From Limnanthes douglasii subsp. nivea (taxonomy: Eukaryota > Streptophyta > Magnoliopsida > Brassicales > Limnanthaceae), in NCBI GenBank assembly GCA_036936605.1, contig JAUPFV010000002.1, positions 268,406,770-268,470,769 on the forward strand: DNA of 64,000 bases, in the 5' to 3' direction. Below, piece by piece: positions 10,906 to 18,778 of this stretch (position 1 is its first letter; every line of letters starts with the position of its first letter). The notes under the pieces were generated by a model. It made no database searches. It was not told the origin of the DNA and saw only the letters and a list, made by a program, of their open reading frames with translations. The position numbers were made by a program, and so were the translations under genes.

Positions 10906-11737
10906 TTAATCCTGCTGCTTAATCCAAAAAACCATGACAGGGTTCCTCACATCACCATTAATGTTAGTGGACCAGCTATCTTTAACAGTATTCATGAAAT
11001 CAGGGTGAGAAACCCACATATTCAAAAACTTAAAAGAAGCTTTAGGCCTTTCAAAACTGGAGGCAACCTTAATAACCAAAGGACAGTGATCAGAACAGCT
11101 TCTAGCAAGGTGAGACACTGCAGTACAGTCAACGAATTCCAACCAAGAAGAGCTATATAAAACACGATCTAGCCTCTTCCACTTATGCCCATTAGACCAG
11201 GTATAAGGACACCCAGAAAAACCAGCATCAATGAACCCACAATCCATAATCAGACCATTGAAGTCATCCATACCTCTTTGATTAATGGTAGAGCAAGACA
11301 ACTGCTCCTGAATATTAGAGATAATATTAAAGTCACCAAACATTATCCATTCACAATTACCAACATCAAGGCTTCTAATCGAATCCCAAAGCAACAACCT
11401 CTGATCCCTTTTACACTTTGCATACACCACAGAAACATAAAACTCCTTACTCATTGAAGAATGCCTAACCTTTAAATGAAACAATTGCTCACTGTCAAAA
11501 ACCACATCAACCTTATAATCCTGATGCCAAAACACCCAAATCTTGTTATTCTCATTACTACTGAACCCAGTTAACTTCAACTTCCTAGCAACAACATTCA
11601 TTTTATCAACCCTCACAAAAGGTTCCTGAACAGCAACAAAACTAGCTTTTTTCAGAAATAACCAAAGACTTTAATCTTTGCATTGTCTCCTTATTAGCAA
11701 GCCCTCTTGCGTTCCAGTTGATCATAGTAATGGTCAT
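10906..11737 (-). pseudogene. LINE-1 ORF2 N-terminus: AP-like endonuclease
   Basis: Begins at the ATG at 11737, whose ATGA overlaps the ORF1 stop. The first residues read MINWNARGLANKE, the usual opening of plant LINE endonucleases (N-x-RG). A one-base shift in a run of six A near 11650 moves the frame; from 11616 it is open for 236 codons. Visible endonuclease motifs are VQEP, VVYAKC, MFGDFNII (catalytic Asp and Asn), LDRVL, and SDHCPLVI (catalytic Asp-His). This family nicks target DNA to prime reverse transcription. The frame ends at 10906 after another one-base shift in a run of six T near 10932. Confidence 0.88.
11734..11737 (-). promoter_or_regulatory. ATGA overlap of ORF1 stop and ORF2 start in LINE-1
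   Basis: On the minus strand the last ORF1 codon is followed by TGA (11736-11734), and an ATG (11737-11735) shares two bases with it, giving ATGA. The ATG opens the endonuclease frame. LINE-2 shows the same overlap at 46354-46357. The arrangement suggests coupled termination and re-initiation of translation; the overlap is seen, the mechanism is inferred. Confidence 0.7.
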
Positions 11738-13168
11738 TGATCAGGAGGAAGCTTATGGGCTCTTTTGAGCTTCATAATTTTAGATGAAACCGGCCCCTTA
11801 GAGCTCCAGATTTTAGACACTTTCTTGGGCTTCTGAATATGATGTCTTCTAACCTTTTCTTTATCAATCTTGTCCCTAACAGGAGAAGAAACAAGGCTAC
11901 CATCATGCTTCGGGGAACTATGAACATCATCACTCAATACTTCGAACATATTCTTTCTCTCTAAAGTCTTCAACGCATCAATCATATCTTCCTCATTAAC
12001 AGGAGATCCACTATTCTCACCAGTTACAACTTTCCTAAGAGTGAAGTTATCAGACTCCATATCAAAAGAATCAGCAGTCTTGTCTACAACTATGGACTTT
12101 AACATACGACTGTTAACATTTTCATTACCAACCCCCAGTGTGAACCACCTGATCCACATTAGAATCTTGAATATTCCCACCCTCCTTGTGAGAACAAGAC
12201 ACTTGATCAGAAGCATTCCCCCTATCCTGAACATTCACCACCAACTTATCACCAGACACCAACTTCTTACAATTGTCATTCGAATGCCCAATATGAGCAC
12301 AATGGCTACAATACATTGGGATACTATCATAAACCAGATTGATCCAGTAACCATCAGAAACTCCAAATTTTAATTGCATCTTTAGAATTAAAGGCTTTGA
12401 AATATCCACTTCAACCCACAGCCGACAACAATTCTGCCTTGCCCTATTAACAGAAGGAACCCAGACCTTTAATGGAGTTCCCAAAACTTTCCCAACTTCA
12501 TTAATCGTAGACTTATCAAACAAGAACTCAGGCAGACCAGGAAGAGAAATCCAAACCGGAGTGAATGGACATTCAAGGTTAGGATCAAACTCAGGAGTCC
12601 ACTTTAACAATCTCATGGTTTTATTTCCAAAGACCCACACATTTCTTGACCATAGCCTCATGAAATCATCAAACTCATTAAACTCGACGAAGATGTGCCT
12701 GTAATCCCAGACCGAGACACTGTACCTTCCAACAAATTTAAACTTCGACAAAAAATTTCTAAAAGATTCCATTGGAGGCTTACCGGTTGCGAATTTATCA
12801 ACTAAAGTATGTTTAGAAATCCTTAACAATCGTTCTTTGTCTTCAGCATCAAACATAATCACAGGAAATTTCTCTTGCAACGAAACAGAAACATTCGAAT
12901 GTTCAAAATCAATGTTCTTATCTTTCAAAGTATCTGCATAAGAACCCTTCTTGATTTCATCAATCTGTTCTTTATCCCCTTCTTCAAAAACTGGATTCGA
13001 AATGACCTTGCATTCATCACCCAAAACCTCTGTTTCTTTCACACTCTGTTTTCCATCTTGAGGTCGGTCAGCTTTCCTCAGCAAAGGAAATTCTACAGAT
13101 GACCCAAACTTAAGATTATCAGCCATGAACAATGCCCAGGAACTAACTTGATCAGAAATCAAAAACAA
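11734..13168 (-). pseudogene. LINE-1 ORF1: DUF4283-like RNA-binding protein
   Basis: Starts at the ATG at 13168 and runs 347 codons to a stop at 12125; a second overlapping frame (12234-11734) supplies the C-terminal 140 residues. The join is a one-base shift near a run of five G at about 12133. Residues 95-250 look like the DUF4283 domain of plant LINE ORF1 (for example GRYSVSVWDYRHIFVEF, then VFGNKTMRLLKWTPEF and TPVWISLPGLP). A zinc knuckle CSHCAHIGHSNDNC (C-x2-C-x4-H-x4-C) lies near residue 285. The C-terminal part is Lys and Ser rich. Such proteins bind the element RNA. Confidence 0.88.
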
Positions 13169-13261
13169 AGAAGGAATTTGATCAACGAAAAAGTATCTGT
13201 TCTTGGTTAAGAACAGAGCGTTTCCAAGAAAACGTTTTCATCTTTTCTATATTCTACATTC

Positions 13262-13278
13262 AATTAAATTTAGCATAT
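13262..13278. repeat. LINE-1 target-site duplication, right copy
   Basis: Identical over 17 bp to 8564-8580. It lies directly beyond the 5' end of LINE-1 and fixes that end at 13261. Confidence 0.9.
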
Positions 13279-13701
13279 AACTCATTGTATAATAGAATTT
13301 AACTGAATTCATTAAATTAAGGTTTTATATGGTGTATTTTATCAGTATCTTGCAACATACTGAGTTACATAATTTGTAACATACTATGTGCACAATATCA
13401 CAGGAATATACATCGAATGAAGTATAAAAATGTTATGATTTACATGATAGGGGATGTGTTATAGTTTTTTTTAATAAGTAAACTTAAACTCTGACTTGTG
13501 AAAGTTTTGTTGATTTAAGATTTCTATTAATTTTTGTGAGTTTTTAGACTCTATTTTTAAAACTCTTGAAATCGTGAAATCCATTCATTCTTAATTATTC
13601 AAAGGTATAGTTATTCAACACACACGACTCAACCAAGTAAAAAGCTAAGCAAAAAACTTATAATAATTTTTAGGGAAGAGACCGGTTTTTGTATTCACCA
13701 T
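13279..13701. other. Gene-free spacer
   Basis: AT-rich sequence between LINE-1 and the F-box fragment. No feature was seen. Confidence 0.5.
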
Positions 13702-13972
13702 CTATAAAAAACAGAACTTCTTCGTATTCCGCAATTCAGATTTCAATATGGGAGTCACAGCCACAAATCCTTCGGGTCTGAACGAGCTTATTTTATAACT
13801 AGTATCGAAATTATACTCGAGTTGAGGAAGTAAGCGAAAATTCTCAGTTTGATATCGATACCGTAGCATCGTGCCAGTCAATATTCAACGCAATCCATCG
13901 GATGGTGAATAATATGATAATCCGCCAAGTGTTTCGTGATAAGATTTGGAAACATTCCGGAAACGTAAAAGA
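13702..13972 (-). pseudogene. F-box-type gene, downstream part (split by Copia-1)
   Basis: Read on the minus strand from 13972, this continues the frame of 18706-18778 after removal of one 5-bp target duplication: the joined text passes through LLRFRNVSKSYHETL, which matches the second half of an F-box (usual form LLRFRCVSKSWxxLI). It remains in one frame to a TAG at 13704-13702, with a single TGA after about 30 codons (near 13885). The part after the TGA still looks coding. No kelch or FBA repeat could be recognised, because the frame ends too soon. An F-box gives Skp1 binding in SCF ubiquitin ligases. Assignment rests on about 35 residues and is tentative. Confidence 0.6.
13968..13972. repeat. 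Copia-1 target-site duplication, left (AAAGA)
   Basis: AAAGA here and at 18706-18710 directly flank the two LTRs. Five bp is the usual duplication size for plant copia integrases. Confidence 0.92.
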
Positions 13973-14232
13973 TGTTAGTACTGAATTGTATAAAAGAAAG
14001 AAATAGATGATTACTTGAGTAAACTTCAACTGGGATTATAATTAAACGGAATGAAAATACAATGCATAAATAGAAACTGATAACAACTACTATCCCTACA
14101 AACTAGCAGCACGACCTGGGAGTTTCCTACTAACTTGCAACTACTCCTAATCACCACAACGTACATGTTGAATTATACAAAATGCAATACTTAAAATAAA
14201 TATAACAAAACATGTTTAGATAAATCCCAACA
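13973..14232 (-). repeat. Copia-1 3' LTR
   Basis: A 260-bp direct repeat of 18446-18705 with three differences, all transitions. On the element strand it begins TGTTGGGATT and ends with TAACA, the TG...CA form expected of LTR ends. Confidence 0.95.
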
Positions 14233-14247
14233 TGCTCCCCCTTAATC
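14233..14247 (-). promoter_or_regulatory. Copia-1 polypurine tract
   Basis: On the element strand a purine-rich AAGGGGGAG lies directly before the 3' LTR, overlapping the end of pol. This is the usual position of the plus-strand primer for reverse transcription. Confidence 0.88.
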
Positions 14248-17200
14248 TAAACATGTTCCAGATTCTTGACTCCAAGAAGGCTTCTCATCTTTTCAAACTT
14301 GACTATTGACAAAGCTTTAGTTAGAATGTCTGCACGCTGTTCACTAGTATTGGCATGCTTAATCACGATTAACCCCTGTTCAACGCAATCTCGAATGAAG
14401 TGGTATCGCAAGTCAATATGTTTACTTCTTCCATGAAAGACGGGATTCTTTGCTAAATCGATTGCTGACCTGTTATCAATATACAGGACAACTGGACCTG
14501 GTTTGATTTCCATGATCTGACTAAGAACTCTTTGAAGCCATATGCCCTGACAAGCTGCCGTCGTGGCCGCCATAAATTCGGCCTCACAGGATGAAAGAGC
14601 AACGCATCGCTGCTTCTGTGAAACCCAAGAAATCAAACTCTCATCAAGATAGAATGCCATTCCAGTAGTACTCTTCTTGTCCTCAACACTACCAGCTAGA
14701 TCACTGTCCGAGAAACCTGATAGTATATAATTTCCTCGTCCCTTAGTGTAGATCAGACCATAATGCAACGTACCTTTCACATATCTACAAATTCTCTTTA
14801 CAGCATTTAAGTGCAACACTGTAGGTTTCTCCATAAAACGACTCACAATCCCTACTGCATATGATATGTCTGGCCGAGTATACACTAAGTAGCGTAAACC
14901 TCCAACTAAACTTTTGTAGTAGGTAGAGTTAACTGGTTCCCCATTTGTGTCTGCGTCAATCTGCAATTTAAACTCCATGGGATATTTCACAGCATTACAT
15001 TCACTCATACCTGCGTTTTGAAGCACTTTTCTAGCATACATTGTTTGTTTGATCTCGATAAAACCATTTCCTTGATCCACCTCCAAACCCAAGTAATATG
15101 ACAGTCCGCCAAGATCGGTCATGTCAAATTGTCTATTCATCTCCCCCTTGAATTTGACAATGTATGAAAGACTGGTGCCTATGATAATTAGGTCGTCAAC
15201 AAAGACGCCAACAATGAGTGATTCCTTGCATGATCGTCGTGTGTATACGGCATGTTCATAAGGACATTTCTCAAAACCCAAGTGAAGCAGATACTTGTTT
15301 AAACGAGCATACCAGGCCCTGGGTGCTTGGCATAGTCCGTATAAGGCCTTTAATAATTTGTAGACTTTGTGTTCTTTGCCTTTCTGAACATATCCTTTTG
15401 GCTGGCGCACGTAGACTTCTTCGAGGAGAAAACCATTTAGAAAAGCAGATTTAACATCGAGGTGGTGAACCTCCCACTCGTTCTTGGCTGCGAGAGCGAG
15501 GAGTAAGCGAACTGTTTCCAATCGTGTCACAGGGGCGAAAACCTCGTCGTAATCAATACCTTTTTTCTGCACATATCCCTTGGCAACCAGGCGGGCTTTA
15601 TGTTTGATCACAGCACCATTTGTGTCTCGTTTCAGCTTAAACACCCATTTGAGGTCAATGGCCTTGTGACCCTGTGGTAAATCAGTTAGCGTCCACGTAC
15701 CATTTCTCTCAATAGTGTCAATTTCTGTGTTCATTGCAACTCGCCATGCTTCGTCTGTGACAGCTTGCTCATACGTAACTGGTTCATCAATGCCAGACAG
15801 GAGTAACTCATCCTCTAGTTCCACAATTTCAGTGTTTGCATAAATGTCTGAGAGGCGTCGGAAGCGTTGAGGCTCACTCTCCGTGCTAGTCATACTGGTA
15901 CTGGATCCTTCGATTATTGCAGATGAAGTGGATGAACATACAGGAGATATAGTTGATGGTGACACATGAGAAGTATGTGATGATGACACAGGAGTGTGAG
16001 GCGAAACAGGAGTGAAAGGACTGTTGAGCTCAGAGCTGTCTTGTGTATCTTCCTCAGAACTTTCGAGTGTGAACCAACCCACTGCAGGAGCATCTTGTTC
16101 GCTGACTGCATTCCAAGTCCAACCCTTTGATTCATTGAAAGTAACGTCTCTGCTGACATGTATGCGCCCTGTGTCTGGGTCGTACAATCGCCAGGCTTTG
16201 GTTCCTGATTCCCTTCCAAAATGGACAAGCAGCTTACTACGGCTATCTAGTTTGTGTGTGTGAGTTGATGGTATCTTCATATAAGAGATGCACCCAATTT
16301 TTTTTAAAGAATCAACAGATGGCTTACGTTCAAACCAGGCTTGGTACAGTGTGATGGATGAGAGTGCTCGAGTGGGTAGCTTGTTGAGAATATAGACCGC
16401 GTGCCTGACAGCTTCTCCCCAGAACTTTGCAGGTACCTCCATTTCTTTCAACAGGCTTCGAGCCATGGCAACCACAGTCCTATTACGGCGTTCTACAACA
16501 CCGTTTTGTTGAGGTGTGTAGGGCGCCGTATAGTGTCTCTTTATGCCTGTCTCCTCACAGAATGCCTCGAAAGCTTTTGAACAAAATTCTCCACCACGGT
16601 CAGTGCGAAAAACTTGAATGTTTTGTTTTTTCCTTGTATTCTCGACTAGCAGTTTAAATTTCTTAAAACACGTTAGTGCCTCATCCTTAGTTTTAAGCAT
16701 GTATACCCACATCATACGAGTAAAATCATCAACAAGTAGCAGAAAATAATTGTTACCAGCTGGAGTGGAAGGCGAAATAGGCCCACAAAGATCACCATGT
16801 ATTAGTTCTAGTGCATGCTTAGCATTAAAATTTGAGTGAGTAGGAAAAGGCTTACGAGATTGTTTGGACATAAGACAACCACCACAAATTTCTTTTGGCT
16901 GAGTGATCGAGGGCAGTCCGTACACCATCTGTTCCTTAGACATTAGCTGCATTGCTTTGTAGTTGACATGTCCAAGGCGTGAATGCCACAGTCGTGCCCT
17001 TTCTTCCTCCTTTGTGAGTAAACAAACGGCTTGAGTTCCTTCGATGTGGATTTTGTAGAGGCGGTTTGCAGAGCGTCTCACATGCATAAGAAGTCTCCCA
17101 CAGCTGTCATAGATCCACAAACTCTCCCCATTAAGCATGACTCGATGTCCTTCCTCTGAAAGTTGGCCCAAACTTATGATATTGCTTTTCAATGTATGGA

Positions 17201-17648
17201 TGTAGTACACTCCATCCAGCATTCTAGTTTCACCATTTCGACAAGAGATTCTTATTGATCCTTTACCCTCGATTTTTACCAAGGACCCATCACCAAACTT
17301 AACTCGTCCCTTAACTGATTTATCCAGTTTTTCAAACTTTTCGTAACACCCCGTCATGTGATTACTAGCCCCATTATCCAAATACCAAATATTTTCCTCC
17401 ATTCCTGTTGCTTTCGAATCTGCACCTTCAGTCAACAGTATCACACCATCTGCACTTTCTGCATACATCGCCATCAAGAGTGCAGGTTCATCATCATTCA
17501 TTGTTTGCGTCAGGTTGGCCTCTCCTCGTTGCAGTCTATCCTTCCTTGGTTTTCGACATTCGGCTGCAAAATGTCCATAGGCACCACAATTGAAGCACCT
17601 TATTTTGCCTCTGTCAATTCTGCCACGACCAGTTTGATTATCTCTTTC
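14247..17648 (-). CDS. Copia-1 pol: zinc knuckle, protease, integrase, RT, RNase H
   Basis: Open for 1,133 codons from the codon after the gag TGA to the stop at 14247; it has no start of its own before an internal Met at 17501. Near its beginning is a CFNCGAYGHFAAEC knuckle (C-x2-C-x4-H-x4-C, about 17597-17556). The protease site is LDNGASNHM about 42 residues after that Met. Integrase shows the HHCC zinc region (HSRLGH to CGGC) and the catalytic Asp, Asp and Glu (HGDLCGP, TDRGGEF, NGVVERRNR). RT shows LDVKSAFLNG and FVDDL. RNase H shows SDSDLAG, SSCEAEF and YIDNRSA. All key catalytic residues I looked for are present. In this family gag and pol are normally one polyprotein, so the TGA upstream is probably disabling. 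Confidence 0.95.
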   Translation of the reverse strand, partial: ERDNQTGRGRIDRGKIRCFNCGAYGHFAAECRKPRKDRLQRGEANLTQTMNDDEPALLMAMYAESADGVILLTEGADSKATGMEENIWYLDNGASNHMTGCYEKFEKLDKSVKGRVKFGDGSLVKIEGKGSIRISCRNGETRMLDGVYYIHTLKSNIISLGQLSEEGHRVMLNGESLWIYDSCGRLLMHVRRSANRLYKIHIEGTQAVCLLTKEEERARLWHSRLGHVNYKAMQLMSKEQMVYGLPSITQPKEICGGCLMSKQSRKPFPTHSNFNAKHALELIHGDLCGPISPSTPAGNNYFLLLVDDFTRMMWVYMLKTKDEALTCFKKFKLLVENTRKKQNIQVFRTDRGGEFCSKAFEAFCEETGIKRHYTAPYTPQQNGVVERRNRTVVAMARSLLKEMEVPAKFWGEAVRHAVYILNKLPTRALSSITLYQAWFERKPSVDSLKKIGCISYMKIPSTHTHKLDSRSKLLVHFGRESGTKAWRLYDPDTGRIHVSRDVTFNESKGWTWNAVSEQDAPAVGWFTLESSEEDTQDSSELNSPFTPVSPHTPVSSSHTSHVSPSTISPVCSSTSSAIIEGSSTSMTSTESEPQRFRRLSDIYANTEIVELEDELLLSGIDEPVTYEQAVTDEAWRVAMNTEIDTIERNGTWTLTDLPQGHKAIDLKWVFKLKRDTNGAVIKHKARLVAKGYVQKKGIDYDEVFAPVTRLETVRLLLALAAKNEWEVHHLDVKSAFLNGFLLEEVYVRQPKGYVQKGKEHKVYKLLKALYGLCQAPRAWYARLNKYLLHLGFEKCPYEHAVYTRRSCKESLIVGVFVDDLIIIGTSLSYIVKFKGEMNRQFDMTDLGGLSYYLGLEVDQGNGFIEIKQTMYARKVLQNAGMSECNAVKYPMEFKLQIDADTNGEPVNSTYYKSLVGGLRYLVYTRPDISYAVGIVSRFMEKPTVLHLNAVKRICRYVKGTLHYGLIYTKGRGNYILSGFSDSDLAGSVEDKKSTTGMAFYLDESLISWVSQKQRCVALSSCEAEFMAATTAACQGIWLQRVLSQIMEIKPGPVVLYIDNRSAIDLAKNPVFHGRSKHIDLRYHFIRDCVEQGLIVIKHANTSEQRADILTKALSIVKFEKMRSLLGVKNLEHV

Positions 17649-18419
17649 TCAATAATCATGTCCAACCTGTTGTCCTCCTCGATTTGATCGTTTCAGCCAT
17701 TCTTCGCGTGTAAGCAAGAGTTTTCCACTGCTGTTTTCTCGTTTTGACCATTCCTCCTCAGTCAACAAGAGTTTTTGTTGTCCTCCTTTGCTCTCCTCTT
17801 TTCCAGATAATCGTTCCTCATGAGCTTTCAGAGAGCCGATTACCTCTTCAACTGACATAGTTTCCAGATTCCCAAATTGTTCGATAGCTGAAGCTATTTG
17901 CAAGAATTTAGGTGGAACCGCCCTGAGCAATTTTTTCACAACATACTCTTCTCCAATTGTTTCTCCAAGTGCCCTGATGTTTGCCACCAAGCCATTTAAC
18001 TTCAAGTAGAAATCATCCAATTGTTCCGAATCCTTCATGTTTAAAGACTCAAACTCAGCCTTGAGAGTCTGTGCCTTTGCTTTCTTGACTTTTTCAGCAC
18101 CTAACGAGACAGTTTTAATAGCCTCCCATGCATCTCTAGAGGTTTTCCGTTCTGCAAGTGTCAACAGGAGCTCCTCTGGGATGCTTTGATAAATCATGGC
18201 CATAGCACGTTTGTCTATCTTCTCCTCCACATTGGTCTTTGGATCCTTGGATTCAACCGCTTCCCATACGCCGTGAGCCTGCATAAATATTTTCATTTTC
18301 ATAGCCCAAGCAGTGTAGTTCGTCCTTGATAACATTGGAAACACCAGACCTATTCTCCCTTCTTTGTTGCTGCTTGACTCTGCCATGTTGCTTGCCTTTG
18401 AGATACTAGCGTTGAACAA
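17649..18419 (-). CDS. Copia-1 gag (ends at premature TGA)
   Basis: Starts at the ATG at 18419, 12 bp inside the primer site, and runs 256 codons to a TGA at 17651-17649. Residues about 30-200 look like the UBN2/gag domain of plant copia elements (YTAWAMKMKIFMQAHGVWEAVE near residue 35-56 and a WEAIKTVSLG block). The next in-frame codons continue as a basic linker to the zinc knuckle, so the frame on both sides of the TGA is continuous. The TGA sits where a CpG-containing Arg codon would be plausible, the kind of base prone to C-to-T decay in methylated plant DNA. That origin is inference; readthrough is a less likely alternative. Confidence 0.92.
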   Translation of the reverse strand: MFNASISKASNMAESSSNKEGRIGLVFPMLSRTNYTAWAMKMKIFMQAHGVWEAVESKDPKTNVEEKIDKRAMAMIYQSIPEELLLTLAERKTSRDAWEAIKTVSLGAEKVKKAKAQTLKAEFESLNMKDSEQLDDFYLKLNGLVANIRALGETIGEEYVVKKLLRAVPPKFLQIASAIEQFGNLETMSVEEVIGSLKAHEERLSGKEESKGGQQKLLLTEEEWSKRENSSGKLLLTREEWLKRSNRGGQQVGHDY

Positions 18420-18431
18420 GAAAAATATAAA

Positions 18432-18443
18432 GCTCTGATACCA
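18432..18443 (-). promoter_or_regulatory. Copia-1 primer-binding site (initiator Met tRNA)
   Basis: On the element strand TGGTATCAGAGC lies two bases inside the 5' LTR. It is complementary to the 3' end of plant initiator-Met tRNA, the standard primer for copia elements. Confidence 0.95.
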
Positions 18444-18445
18444 GA

Positions 18446-18705
18446 TGTTAGTACTGAATTGTATAAAAGAAAGAAATAGATGATTACTTGAGTAAACTTC
18501 AACTGGGATTATAATTAAACGGAATGAAAATACAATGCATAAATAGAAACTGATAACAACTGCTATCCCTACAAACTAGCAACACGACCTGGGAGTTTCC
18601 TACTAACTTGCAACTACTTCTAATCACCACAACGTACATGTTGAATTATACAAAATGCAATACTTAAAATAAATATAACAAAACATGTTTAGATAAATCC
18701 CAACA
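18446..18705 (-). repeat. Copia-1 5' LTR
   Basis: 260 bp, 98.8 percent identical to 13973-14232. It should carry the promoter; AT-rich TATA-like words are present but no single TATA box can be picked with confidence. Confidence 0.95.
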
Positions 18706-18710
18706 AAAGA
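18706..18710. repeat. Copia-1 target-site duplication, right (AAAGA)
   Basis: Second copy of the 5-bp duplication, directly after the right LTR. Confidence 0.92.
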
Positions 18711-18778
18711 GACGTGACAGACGATAGCGATAAGACATCGTAAAAAACGCCGTCAAAAGATAAAGGTAAAGAAGCCAT
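18706..18778 (-). pseudogene. F-box-type gene, first codons (split by Copia-1)
   Basis: An ATG at 18778 on the minus strand opens a reading frame of 24 codons that runs to the Copia-1 insertion. It reads MASLPLSFDGVFYDVLSLSS, similar to the start of many plant F-box proteins (LPxDVIxDILSRLP). The frame continues at 13972 with VSKSYHETL-type sequence if the element and one target duplication are ignored. The insertion falls in the middle of the F-box. Upstream (18779 rightward) should be the promoter, but no TATA box was chosen. Confidence 0.6.

Larger units (their letters stand above)
8581..13261 (-). mobile_element. LINE-1: L1-type non-LTR retrotransposon with RT-core deletion
   Basis: A 4.7-kb element on the minus strand bounded by an exact 17-bp target duplication. 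From its 5' end (13261) it carries a short leader, ORF1 (DUF4283-like domain plus zinc knuckle), ORF2 with an endonuclease, a remnant of reverse transcriptase, and a C-terminal plant RNase H. It ends with a 3' untranslated region of about 140 bp and a short A tail (T run at 8581 on the plus strand). The RT catalytic core is missing. Several one-base frameshifts occur in homopolymer runs. The intact termini and target duplication point to a fairly recent insertion. It belongs to the same family as LINE-2 (44948-60339). Confidence 0.92.
13973..18705 (-). mobile_element. Copia-1: nearly intact Ty1/copia retrotransposon
   Basis: A 4.73-kb element on the minus strand with 260-bp LTRs, a 5-bp target duplication (AAAGA), an initiator-Met primer site, a polypurine tract and a gag-pol frame broken only by one TGA. 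Domain order is gag, zinc knuckle, protease, integrase, reverse transcriptase, RNase H, which defines Ty1/copia. The LTRs differ at 3 of 260 positions (1.2 percent), so insertion is recent; at a commonly used plant rate of 1.3e-8 per site per year this is roughly half a million years, a rough inference. It is inserted in the F-box motif of a host gene. Confidence 0.96.

Noticed and set aside
16012..16657. Plus-strand open frames within Copia-1
   Set aside because: They are shadows of the pol frame on the minus strand and show no motifs.
17649..17651. TGA as a programmed readthrough or selenocysteine codon
   Set aside because: Plants lack selenocysteine insertion, and copia elements normally make one gag-pol polyprotein; decay is simpler, though not proven.
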